A DNA stretch of 36,095 bases from Glomus cerebriforme (Eukaryota > Glomeromycota > Glomeromycetes > Glomerales > Glomeraceae), in assembly GCA_003550305.1 (NCBI GenBank), contig QKYT01000405.1, positions 39,111 through 75,205 of the forward strand, in the 5' to 3' direction. A program made the translations under genes and the position numbers. Below the pieces are notes generated by a model, which had not been told where the DNA came from, searched no databases, and saw only the letters and a program-made list of their open reading frames with translations. Shown here piece after piece: positions 11,799 through 21,772 of the stretch (the stretch's first letter is position 1; the number at the start of each line of letters is the position of its first letter).

Positions 11799-13130
11799 AT
11801 AATAAAATCATGTGATACTAATCTATCTTTTTAAAAAAATACTGTTTTTTTAAATAAAAATATTAATCTAGTGCTTTGAGGTACAATTCACAAATAGTTG
11901 CAAAATCGATAAATTAAATAACATGATAGTCATTTTTTTTATTTAAATATTTGAAACTAGTTATATTTAAAAAAATATATATATTAACATAACGCGTGAC
12001 TATAAATTTCAATTTTATCAAAGTATTTGTTTGGCTCATAAATCGATAAACTGTAGATACAAAAAAAGTAATTTTTTTTTACGAACAAAGTCAGAAATTA
12101 TTTTTTCTCAAAGATTTAATATGATGCATCCTTTTGATAAAAAAATAAAAAGCAATGAATTTTTTAAGAATATCTATAATGTTCTTACACTTGAATTTGT
12201 TTGAATGTCTGAATGAATTCTATGATTTGTATCCAATCATTTCATAGATCTCTCTTGCTTATCTACTTCACGAATACTATAATCAAAATCTTTGATAAAG
12301 AGTAAAGAAGGCGATTATATTCATTTTACCTTTATTAATGGACTAAGATAGATAGTGACAAATTGATTTAAAAACATAATCCATCTTATAGTCGACTGAG
12401 AATTATACCTACTAGTATATTATACTTTCTAATTCTCCATACAAAAGTTAGGTCAGATTTATTAAGATATTTTGTTTTATTTTTATCATTTATAGAATTT
12501 TTATTACTATGTCTTTTTAAATATAATAGTATTACCCTTTATATTAAATCCCTTTTCAAAATACTGTTTTATAAATTATGGTTTTCTTCTTTTATTTACA
12601 TTTTGACTTTATTATTAGGCACGTGGAATTCATTTGATGGAGCATTTTTTTTTATCTTTTGCTTGGATCTAAATTTTTACATTTATTATTTAGAAGTTAG
12701 ACTATTTGACATAATAAAAATATTATTATAGTCCTACAAAAGAAAAATGATAAATATTATTAAATTTATAAATTTATACAGAATTTGACTCTTGATTTCA
12801 AGTAATGTTTGTAAATTTGCTGTTTTAAAAGCGTATTCAAAAATCCATTATAATAAATTTAATTTCATATATAACACTAGTTCTACATCGTACATTGGAT
12901 TATGTTTTAAATATGATGATTTCATTGTAAAATTTTAAACTTTAAACTTTAGAAGATATGGATAGTATATGAACTTTTGAAGTGTGTGAAATAAAAAAAA
13001 AGAATCCTATAAATTTTGTATTGTCCAGTCAATCAACATATATGCATTAAATTGTCTGACAGAAACTAAATCTTTATTAACAATCAAATATTGAAAAAAA
13101 ATTGTCACTTGAGCTTGCACTTGGCCAGAT
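11799..13130. other. AT-rich spacer, nothing recognised
   Basis: No open frames of note and no recognisable element on either strand. Long A/T runs. Confidence 0.5.
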
Positions 13131-13690
13131 ATAGGTTAATCTATACCAGTTTCTCCTGAACACCACGTAGAGGTGACAAGCTTTGTTCAGGTAAACATTA
13201 ACAACTTACCTTAACTTACCTATAATCTAAAATCCAACTTGCCGAATTATAACTATATTCAAATCCAAGCAAAAAAAAAGTTAATGAAACCAAGTACACA
13301 CTGGTCGAAGTGCGTGACCATCATGGATACCCTGGTAAAACTGTCCAATTTCCATAAGGTATCTAAGACATCACATAGTGGAAACTAGATTGAAACTATG
13401 TCACGCGACCAGTGAACAGGTAGTCCATCAGCAAATGCCACCGTCATTTCTTTTGGGACTCACATGCTTGTTTTATATCAGACTAAACATGTACCGTACT
13501 TGGTTTGCCCCCTTCAACAATCTTTGTCTCGCAAGGAAGTAACATAACAAGCCCCATCTTTCAGAGACAAGTAGACCTTACTATGGATTGTTATAAGGAA
13601 GATGCATAACCGCTCCTCCTCCAGAGACTGGTAGACCTTATAAGCAGGGGGCAGAAAAGGACTAAAAGGTCCTTAAAAAAATATGGTGAT
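13131..13690. other. GC-richer noncoding island with inverted and direct repeats
   Basis: Less AT-rich than its surroundings but without an open frame. It contains an interrupted inverted repeat (ACTGGTC + 5 nt + GCGTGAC at 13300-13318 against GTCACGCGACCAGT at 13400-13413), a direct repeat of AGAGACAAGTAGACCTTA at 13563-13580 and AGAGACTGGTAGACCTTA at 13623-13640 (16 of 18 identical, 60 bp apart), and a small hairpin, AAGGAC TAAAAG GTCCTT, at about 13658-13675. It may be an old noncoding repeat, a structured RNA gene or a regulatory region; I cannot tell which. Confidence 0.4.
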
Positions 13691-14007
13691 GTGTTTGGTA
13701 ATTTTTTTGTGTATATACTGTATAATCCTGTTGAAGGGATCAGTAAAATATTGAAAGTAAAATATTAAAAAATATTGGTGGTATATATATTTTTTTGGAT
13801 TTCTATAACTAAANATGAGTCAAACTCACAACAATTATACATAATAATTATTAAACATAAGTCATTTTCATATATTGTGATTTATTTCATGTAAACTTCC
13901 TATTTTATACATATTGCGTTACAATAGTTTATAATATTTCAAATAAATTAAAGGCGTCCAAACCAAAAAGCTCAGAAAACCTACAGTACAAGAAAAAAGA
14001 GAAATGT

Positions 14008-14037
14008 ACTGGTTTAATATAATTATATTAAACCAGT
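14008..14037. repeat. 30-bp perfect palindrome
   Basis: ACTGGTTTAATATAA is followed immediately by its exact reverse complement, with no spacer. Such a structure can extrude a cruciform or form a hairpin in RNA. A GATCAGATC word follows directly. No gene borders it. Confidence 0.85.
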
Positions 14038-14572
14038 TGATCAGATCAATAATTGAAGATAATTTATTGAATGTGAAGTAAGAATATTAAATAGAGCTTG
14101 GCAATGAGAAGTCATTGAAAATAATAATTAACAAATTGATTTTGGAATATTGATCAATGATAAATAAGTTAGAGGTTCAGATTTTGACTTTGTGATTATT
14201 ATTATTAATGATGTACTGACAAACATGAAAATGTTGAGTAGAAACACAGGAGAAGTTGATGTATGAAAATATTGAATATTTGTGATCATTGAGAATATCT
14301 TGGAATATGGGTTGATTTTTATTTTATTTTTATTTGATTTTTCTATAATTCTATAACAAATTATTAACTATTTTTCTCTATTGGTTGATGAATTACTCGT
14401 TAAATAATAATGAACAAGAAGAGTTGATAAAGGATATAAAATGGAGATGAATAATATTGAAAACAAGGGATGTTTACTTAAAAGTCTGTTATTATTGAAG
14501 AAAGAGATTTTTATTGTTTTGGTCATTAGTGATATACAAAACAAATAATTCGTCCAAATATCAATTGGCGAA

Positions 14573-14596
14573 ATATCACGATCACGTGCGTGATAT
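14573..14596. repeat. Inverted repeat around a CACGTG core
   Basis: ATATCACG (14573-14580) and CGTGATAT (14589-14596) flank ATCACGTG. The core hexamer CACGTG is itself a palindrome, so the site holds nested dyads; it could bind bHLH-type factors. No adjacent gene identified. Confidence 0.5.
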
Positions 14597-14599
14597 CCT

Positions 14600-15300
14600 G
14601 ATATGTGACATCTACAAAATTTTTAACCCGACGTATTAATTTTAATATTAAAATAGTAATGGGCTAGACTCTCATCCTTCTAATTGATGGCATTCTATCC
14701 TGGATATCCAATTCCATTCCTTACTGCAACAAAGTTTCATACTCGGATCGTGTCCTTTGAATTTTTAATTCAATTGGGAATTATCACTAGTTCATTATGA
14801 ACAAATAATTTACACCATCTGCAAAGATATTTTTGAAACTTTCCTAGGATATCAGGTGTTCAAATTGCTTCTTTAACATCCGCCTGCAAGGTTCTTCTAG
14901 ATAAGTTTTTTTAGCATAGACTATTCACCTTTCTTGGTCTTTACTTTTCTACTGAAAGTATTTTCTTCGCTTGGCTGTTAGTAGGATTCATTCAGGGTTG
15001 TAGTAATCACGACCTTTTTATATTTCACGTTAGAAAAAAAAATGTTTTTCCGTCGTTCTGTGAAATGTGAATTCTTTGCAGTCATATTGGAAAGGCAATA
15101 CCGGATCACTGTCATAGTTTATACCACATGCACAAAATATTAATGAACTATCCATTTCTTTTGCACAGGTCTGATGGCCACAGATATTTATTATGATAGA
15201 TCTGAGTAAGTCGTTTGTCAAATTTATTTACATGATTTCGCTTCCAGGTAGTCCAAATAACAAAGTGTTGAGAATAGTTGCTGGAATCATCAAGTTATGC
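14600..15300. other. Unassigned region with a Cys-containing minus-strand open frame
   Basis: Composition is less AT-rich than the average here. On the minus strand 15030-15221 is open for 63 codons with ICGHQTCAKEMDSSLIFCAC and DSDPVLPFQYDCKEFTFHR. The Cys spacing hints at metal binding, but I know no matching family. Just upstream in another minus-strand frame is FVIWTTWKRNHVNKFDKR. It may be a decayed gene of unknown type or chance. Confidence 0.25.
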
Positions 15301-15305
15301 ATTGA

Positions 15306-15516
15306 ATACTACTGCTTCGCAGTCTGAAACCCTGAGCTCAGGGAATTTTACTGATTTATATGACGCAATTATTAAGGCTGAAGAATGTATTGAAACTACG
15401 AATTAAGAAATTCTTAGGTGACTATAAAAATACGTATAAAGAGCGTAGAGAAGTCGCAAAAACTTTCCTTCTTGATTCAACTCAGTATAATTTGTATTTA
15501 AAAATACTACAATACT
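15306..15516 (+). pseudogene. Fragment of a common Rhizophagus domain of unknown function
   Basis: The plus strand reads TLSSGNFTDLYDAIIKAEEC then IETTN and a stop; a frame change at about 15407 continues KKFLGDYKNTYKERREVAKT. This matches, from memory, a domain repeated in many Rhizophagus proteins (LYxAIIKAEExxxxTNQEVIRxYFxFGKAL...). In those the part after TNQ is longer, so this copy has lost material at the frame change and ends early. Function of the domain is unknown to me. Confidence 0.4.
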
Positions 15517-15727
15517 AAGATCACTTACTTCACAGTTGATAAAATACAACGGTAAAATACTATTCAGCATCACAAATTTCGAAACTTCGAAATAGGTTTT
15601 ACTGTGTCACAGACGTGATTTCTAGTAAATATTACTTTTTCTATTATTTTCGGAGACTTTTTTTGTCATTTTTTCATTATATTATGTGGTTTACTACTTT
15701 CAATAAGTCAAGCGAAACGATTAAGCT

Positions 15728-15845
15728 CTACTTTAAAATATAGAAATGATCAACTCAGCCACTACTCAACCGCTACAATTCAACTACCGCCTTTCCGAAT
15801 TCCAAGAGAAAACTTTAAATATAAAAATGATTAACTCAGCTACAA
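15728..15845. repeat. Imperfect direct repeat, about 84 bp apart
   Basis: CTTTAAAATATAGAAATGAT then CAACTCAGCCAC (from about 15732) recurs as CTTTAAATATAAAAATGATT then AACTCAGCTAC (from about 15812). Most differences are transitions. Confidence 0.5.
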
Positions 15846-15849
15846 TATA

Positions 15850-16419
15850 TAAAATTTTTATTATTTTTGTCTCTAAAAATCAATAAAGGCCTATTCCGCC
15901 CATAGGTCAACTCACATATCTCCGAATAAAAAGTTTTCTCATTTCGAGTTTTATTTCTTTATTCTTAACAGGTAAAACCAGTGACATTAAATTATTAACA
16001 AAGATCTTATCCAAACACGAAACAGGTGACATTATCTGAAATATTGAAACTCAAGTTCAAATTTAAGTTAAAGTAATTTGTCACGAAAATATATACCTAA
16101 CAACATTCTTATTTGGACACATTCATAGTCAGATATATAATTTAATCACAGATTTCTTTTTTATAATGCGATTCTTCCATTGTGTAAAATTTTCAGTCCA
16201 AATGCAATAGATATGAAGATGGACATAGGGCTGTTACTATCATTGTACAAAATTCGGTCTTTGTACAGTATAAACATTTTAATAAATATTTTAATCAAAT
16301 ATTATAAACTATTCTCTCATCATTCTTTAATTAAATTACTAATTACATTCTTTTTTACATCGTATCTTTCAAAATTATCTAAATTATAAATAGTTATGGA
16401 ATGTGAAACTCTAATTTTT
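15850..16419. other. AT-rich spacer
   Basis: No gene recognised. A 69-codon open frame at 16180-16389 is low-complexity and overlaps the downstream flank of the minus-strand pseudogene, so I do not call it. Confidence 0.4.
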
Positions 16420-18921
16420 CTATTCCTTTATATGGTTTATAGCTTGATATAAACGTCCTACAATAATAATTGAAAGATTTGCTGCTGAAGTGATCAAAGT
16501 CAATGCTGGAATAATACTATATGAAACCGAATAATGCCTATATAAAATCTAAATTTATTTTATTTTTTTTTTTGAAAAAAAATAAATAAATAAATTAGCA
16601 TACGATAAATAAAAACGATTAAAATGTTTGAAAAATCCAATAATTTAAACAATACCTGAATGATTAATTGAGGAATATCTTCAAAAAAAATATTTAAACA
16701 AGAAAACCAAAATATTTTTAATTTAGCAGAATCAGATAAAGGGGCTTGAAAATATTTAAAACCTGCTATATTTGATTGTAAAAATGAAAAGTATAACTAA
16801 GATTATTATAGCCAATAATATACTTAATGATCTAAATTTTAATTCTTGCCAATAATCCGCTAATAAATTAATGTAAGAAATAAATTAAAAATTTTTAGAA
16901 TCGAAAATTAATTATAAAATATTAATTCAAAATACTTACGAGCTGGTTTAAAACCATAAGTAGAGTCTAAATCCCGAGCGAGAGTATGACTTTGTCCAAT
17001 ATGAGTTTGTTATTTAAATGTAATTGTATCATTGATATCTTCTATTATGGAGTTAACATCTTTTTCATACTGATCCTTATTTTCTTCGATTTTTTAGAAA
17101 TCAAAAGTTTTCTTTCATTTGAATTATTTGAATTAGAAACAACATTAACTTATTTATACTAAGTCAGTTTCGTGATATTATAATTGCATCAACCAACTTA
17201 TCTAATAGATTAATAAAAAAATGATTTTGTTTAATTTTCGAATTTTTTTGTTCCTTCCATAATTAAATGAAGCCAGTCAAATGCTGAACTTATGGTGTTT
17301 CTTTACCCATAATAGTAAATTTCCAAACATTTCTACTAATACCTAATAAAGGTTCTTTATAAACGCTATGTTTAACAAAATCGGTACTAATTTTGATAAA
17401 ATAATCTCCACCTGAGTTATTAAAAATAAAATCAAATACTTTTACAATAACTCTTTTGCCTCTATTATCTAATTCACATTGTGTACCAGACGTAAATGAA
17501 AGTTTTGATTCCCTACTATTCGATATTGATATATTACCATTTGATAATTCTATTTTATCATAAAAATCAATTATAATATTTTTAATATCTGAAGATATTA
17601 AAGAATCATTAATTTTTGGAAAAGTTGAGTTAATATTTGTGCTAAAATATCCATGATCCCTATCCGTAAATTTGGGTAAATCAATCATACTATATCCCCA
17701 AGTGTTACCGTATATCCTTTGAGGAATCAAGAGTATTATTTGGGAATATGTTTAATGAATCTTGTATATCAAATATATTAAATACTTCTGTTTTGTAAAG
17801 GATCTCAGCAAATCAATTTTCATACCATTTTCATCAAATAACAGTATTATTATCTTGAATATTATACGTATAATCTGCTAATAAATAACCACCAAAGCGT
17901 AATCTTTTCACTACTAAAAATGTGTCATTTAAATAAGAAGGAAATGTGATGTCATATTATTAATTGAAACAATTGATCCAGATGATAAGAAATTAATTTT
18001 AATATCAAAATTCGCGATATTACTATGTACTAATAAGAAACAATATTGACCAACTCCCACATACTCAATGAAACAAAATAATGATGATATTTTAAATTTG
18101 GTGAGTCTGATAAAGTATAAAATTGGCTGAATAATTTTGATTATAACCTATAAATGTAGCAAATAATTGACCTTGTGACAATAATGTAATATTATTATTT
18201 GTTGTATTTGCAAATATAATAGCGTAACCTCCATCAAATGTTGATATAATTAAACTATTAAACTCATTATCAAAGAAATTAAATTCATATAATTATTTGT
18301 TGTTTTTGTTATTTTTCCATCAGCTTCAACTATGTATTGTTGCCATTCTGCATCGTTTGAATTTCTTCTTGCAGCAAGTCTAATAAATTCTTTTTCTCTA
18401 TTAATATTTAAATGTATTAAACTTTTTGTTTTAATTTGTTGTGTCGTTTCTTCAATAAATACTAATCCAAAAGGTGTTCTATCTAACACATTACCATCAA
18501 AACCATTCTTCGTAAGTAATAATGTCATTAAGATCTGTTGCATTATAATAAGTAATTAAGATTTTATCCTTACTAATTAATTCATATCCTAAAAATTGAT
18601 CAATAAGAATTCTATTTCGAACTACACAATAATTAAACTCTTGAATTTTTAATTCAACATCTATCTCGTCAACTGTCCCATTAGGATGAATATGTCTTAA
18701 AGAAAGCATTTCATAAAAACAAACTGTATATGACGTTGATTTATTCGGACTTATTCCTACTATTCTTCTAATATTGTACCATCAGTATAAAGTTTGAGCT
18801 CCACAAATGAAGTGGATCATAATCTTTTTCTTCGACATGTGAAAACGTTCTCACTTCTGCTGTTGCTATTGTATATAATGGATATATACATAAAATAATT
18901 GTAAACAGCGCAAATACTTTT
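16420..18921 (-). pseudogene. Frameshifted secreted-ectodomain/membrane protein gene (DIPQLIIQ family)
   Basis: Read on the minus strand. It starts with a signal-peptide-like VFALFTIILCIYPLYTIAT at about 18921, lacking an ATG. A large extracellular-looking region follows: GTVDEIDVELKIQEFNYCVV, DRTPFGLVFIEETTQQIK, FDGGYAIIFANTTNNNITLL, LRFGGYLLADYTYN, and 17290-17730 with KEPLLGISRNVWKF. Then STYGFKPA, an intron (16939-16860), DYWQELKFRSLSILL with one membrane segment, SDSAKLKIFWFSCLNIFFED, IPQLIIQ, an intron (16655-16549), ILYRHYSVSYSIIPALTLIT and a stop at 16420. At least eight frame changes break it, though both 3' introns keep consensus borders. I recognise the DIPQLIIQ ending from a multi-copy Rhizophagus membrane family of unknown function (memory only). 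Some frame changes could be sequencing errors, but eight suggest a dead gene. Confidence 0.7.
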
Positions 18922-19259
18922 TATTAAAAAAACATCATGCGAAAAAAAAATATGATCAAATTTCCAAATTTTTACTTGCAGTTTTTCACAAAAAATTTAA
19001 CAATTTAGACATTAGACACTTTAATGATATTGAAACATTGATTTTACTAATACAGTAATCACACTATCGTCATTTGGAAAGCTAGCCGCAAATATCTAAC
19101 GCAGCAGACCAAAAACATCATAATGATAGAAATATACCTGACATCTAACTTCTTACATTCCTCGTTATTATATAATTCACTAGCAGAGAATACTAAAATC
19201 ACGAATTTTTTTAATATGATGAAATTTATTTTATACATTTGAATTATTAGGATCAATTT

Positions 19260-19590
19260 GATTTTTCCTATTTTTATTAAGGCAACTTCAACTAATAGAG
19301 TATCAAAAATTTTTGAATTTGTTTATCTCGATAATACAGTAAGCCGGATGTTGAACTAGCAATAGTATATTGATGAAAATTCCAAATATTTCTTTTATGC
19401 CTAAATAAAGGTTCTTCATAAGTTTTTACTTAATAAATTTTTATCAATTTTGATAAAATGAATTCCATTCTCTAATGTACAGTACATTGCATACCTTGGC
19501 GTAAAATTGTATAACAATATATTGGGGTACAATACCTTTTAATTAATTTGTCTTCAAAAAAAACAAGGTCTATTTTAGAATAAAATAATT
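19260..19590 (-). pseudogene. Fragment of a second copy of the DIPQLIIQ-family gene
   Basis: On the minus strand, split over frames, it reads GIHFIKIDKNLLSK and then YEEPLFRHKRNIWNF. This aligns with DYFIKISTDFVKHSVYKEPL and GISRNVWKF of the larger pseudogene next door (17290-17730): FIKI, a basic loop, (K/E)EPL and R-N-(V/I)-W-(K/N)-F are kept. Same strand, directly upstream of the first copy, so an old tandem duplication is likely. Only this short part survives. Confidence 0.5.
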
Positions 19591-19595
19591 ATCTA

Positions 19596-19620
19596 TTTTT
19601 TTTTTTTTTTTTTTTTTTTT
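19596..19620 (+). repeat. T25 homopolymer followed by AG
   Basis: An uninterrupted run of 25 T, then AGCACGAG. It looks like an extreme version of the T-tract/AG acceptors seen in this window's introns, but no plus-strand exon is recognised after it. It may equally be the A-tail of an inserted copy on the other strand. Confidence 0.6.
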
Positions 19621-19865
19621 AGCACGAGAGTAATCTTCAACTTATAGTTATTTAAATCAAATAATGCAAAAGCAGGAACTAACTTGCATATTTACTACTT
19701 TTTTTCCTTTATTCTAAAATTTCCACCAATCTATCATTCGAGTAAAATTGATTATCAAGCTAATTCTGGCCGAAATCATCGTAGTGCAGGCTGAAATTGC
19801 TTTACTAATCACGTGGTATAACAATTTCTTGTTCCTAGCAGAAAATACAAATTTCAACTTGGATC

Positions 19866-21230
19866 TAGAAATATTAGACGAATTATTTTTATTTATGTTC
19901 ACTATTGGATAAATAATAATAAAAATAATCTATTTAATTATGGATTGTAAATATACTGTATGTGAGTGAATATTATCAACAATCTATATCATTATACTGT
20001 ATATCGACAGTCAGAAGACGTATTTGACTTTTATATATTGGTGATTTAATTATCAGGTTTTGATCTTTATTGCTGCATTTTAGCGCTCTCCTTCGCTAGA
20101 ATTAAGATAGTTTTTTTCATGTCTATGAACTCGCTAAGGAAGGTAAAGTATGAGCAAACTTTTAGAATTTGTGCCCCTTCTTCCAATTTGAAGAAAGCCA
20201 ACATTTTTTTTCCAGCTTTCAAGAATTCATCAATAACCATATGTAAGCCACCAGAATTTAACTTACTTAAGCGAACGAAAAAACACAAGAAATTCCATTC
20301 CATGATTTGGCTGATTTGTATACATTACTTTAACAATATTAATAAAATAGCGAGAAAAAAATCCATATTAATTATATAAATCTTGCCTTCTCCACCTAAC
20401 TCTTCGATTTGTTTTTTGTTTTTTGTCACAAACCATCACTCAATACGTATTAATTATTGTGATGTTATTTCAATTCCCAACAAAACTGAAGTACTTAAAA
20501 CATGTTAAGGGAACTCATGAAAAATGGTTCACTAAATGAATGTTACATAATTAATCTCACATATTATGTGGAAAGGAAATAAATAATCATAATCTAATAG
20601 TATAATGTATTATAATAATTGAAGGTTCAATAATTTATTTGCAACAATTGATAATGATCCAGGAAATTAATTTGCTACTAAGAGTTTTTAATTAGAGAGA
20701 GAAGAATAAAAGTCTATCATAACCTGGTGTAATTCTAATTGAAAAAGAATTCTTTCCTTTTCATGATGAAGCGTCACGATGGGACGATGGAAAACCGACC
20801 CATTTTGTTTCTTTAAAATAAAAGTTAAAATAAAAAGTGATGCGTCATCAAAGCAAAAAAAAAATAATCTGCATAACCACAAGATTTTCGGTGTATATTA
20901 AGCCCTTCTCAATTTTTGAAAATTGATAGATATATACATATAACAAAGCATATGTTTAATGACACCATTTCGCAAATCAAAATATTTTTTAATCGAAAAT
21001 TTCCAAATTTTCCATGCTTATTTATCTTGGTTTGTTTTAAATTTACTCCCTTCCCCTCGATTTTTTTAACCAGAAGGAACATTAAACAAATTGTTATTAA
21101 TTTGTGAGGGCCTAAAATTGTACAAAAAATATAATTTAAAAAGTAGCTAATAAGAACAATATTATTCATTAAGCCTTTGTTTACAACGTACATTACAAGT
21201 GATTGATATTCTCCTGAATGTCAAAGCAAC
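19866..21230. other. No recognised genes; several unsupported open frames
   Basis: The minus-strand frame 20067-20303 (MVIDEFLKAGKKMLAFFKLE; SEFIDMKKTILILAKESAKM) looks somewhat protein-like but matches no family I know, and the opposite strand is open over the same bases. Minus-strand frames 20688-20882 and 20909-21193 are hydrophobic or low-complexity. I call none of them genes. Confidence 0.35.
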
Positions 21231-21237
21231 TTTTTGT

Positions 21238-21264
21238 ACGCGTCCGGATTCAAGCGATACGCGT
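21238..21264. promoter_or_regulatory. Two ACGCGT boxes 21 bp apart
   Basis: ACGCGT occurs at 21238-21243 and 21259-21264, spaced by two helical turns. In ascomycete fungi ACGCGT is the MCB site bound by MBF (Mbp1/Swi6-type) factors. Located about 510 bp upstream of the F-box/LRR start. Function here is inferred from the motif only. Confidence 0.35.
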
Positions 21265-21335
21265 GGTCTATTTTATATAACAATAGCGTCGACATTATCT
21301 GTTATATTCCTGTCAAGTGTCAACATTATTTAAGG

Positions 21336-21351
21336 CACGTGATATCACGTG
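21336..21351. promoter_or_regulatory. Double E-box palindrome
   Basis: CACGTGATATCACGTG is a perfect 16-bp palindrome made of two CACGTG sites, followed closely by GGCGCC. CACGTG is the core bound by bHLH factors such as Pho4/Cbf1 in yeasts. It lies about 420 bp upstream of the F-box/LRR start. Confidence 0.45.
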
Positions 21352-21683
21352 AAGGCGCCAGCAAAATTTTCTACTCTGTCGTGAGTTTATTAATTAATTA
21401 ACCATATTTGTACTGATTGTATTTTTTCTATGAATATCAGATATTATTTTTGTTACACAACACTGATAACCTTAAAATTATAATGTTTTAAATCGCCGCA
21501 GCGTTTTGAACGTGACATCATATTACCGTAACAGGTAATGAAAGAATCACGCTATTTTTTCTATTATACGATTGGCTATGATATCACTTTTTTTTTATTT
21601 TATTTTTAACGAAAAAAAATTTTTTTTTTGGTTATAATAGCTTCTAAAATCGGAATCATCCAGTTACACACTCCTAAAAAGTC

Positions 21684-21690
21684 TATAAAG
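21684..21690 (+). promoter_or_regulatory. Candidate TATA box of the F-box/LRR gene
   Basis: TATAAAG lies 83 bp before the start codon, a plausible core promoter position. A second TATAAA at 21747 is probably too close to the ATG. Confidence 0.35.
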
Positions 21691-21772
21691 TTGTACACTC
21701 TTTAACCCCTTTCGGTGGATTTTTTTTTTCTTATTCGCTTCGAGTTTATAAATTTATCACAAGAATAATTTT

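Larger units (their letters stand above)
19060..19865. repeat. Possible pair of diverged dispersed repeats
   Basis: The blocks at about 19080-19200 and 19740-19860 share spaced words in the same order (for example GCCGAAATCATCGTAGTGCAG and GCCGCAAATATCTAACGCAG; CTAGCAGAAAATAC and CTAGCAGAGAATAC). Short minus-strand open frames cross both, but the sequence does not look coding. They flank the second membrane-gene fragment. Confidence 0.3.

Noticed and set aside
20119..20379. 86-codon plus-strand frame opposite a 78-codon minus frame
   Set aside because: Both strands are open over the same bases and neither resembles a known protein; I cannot choose one.
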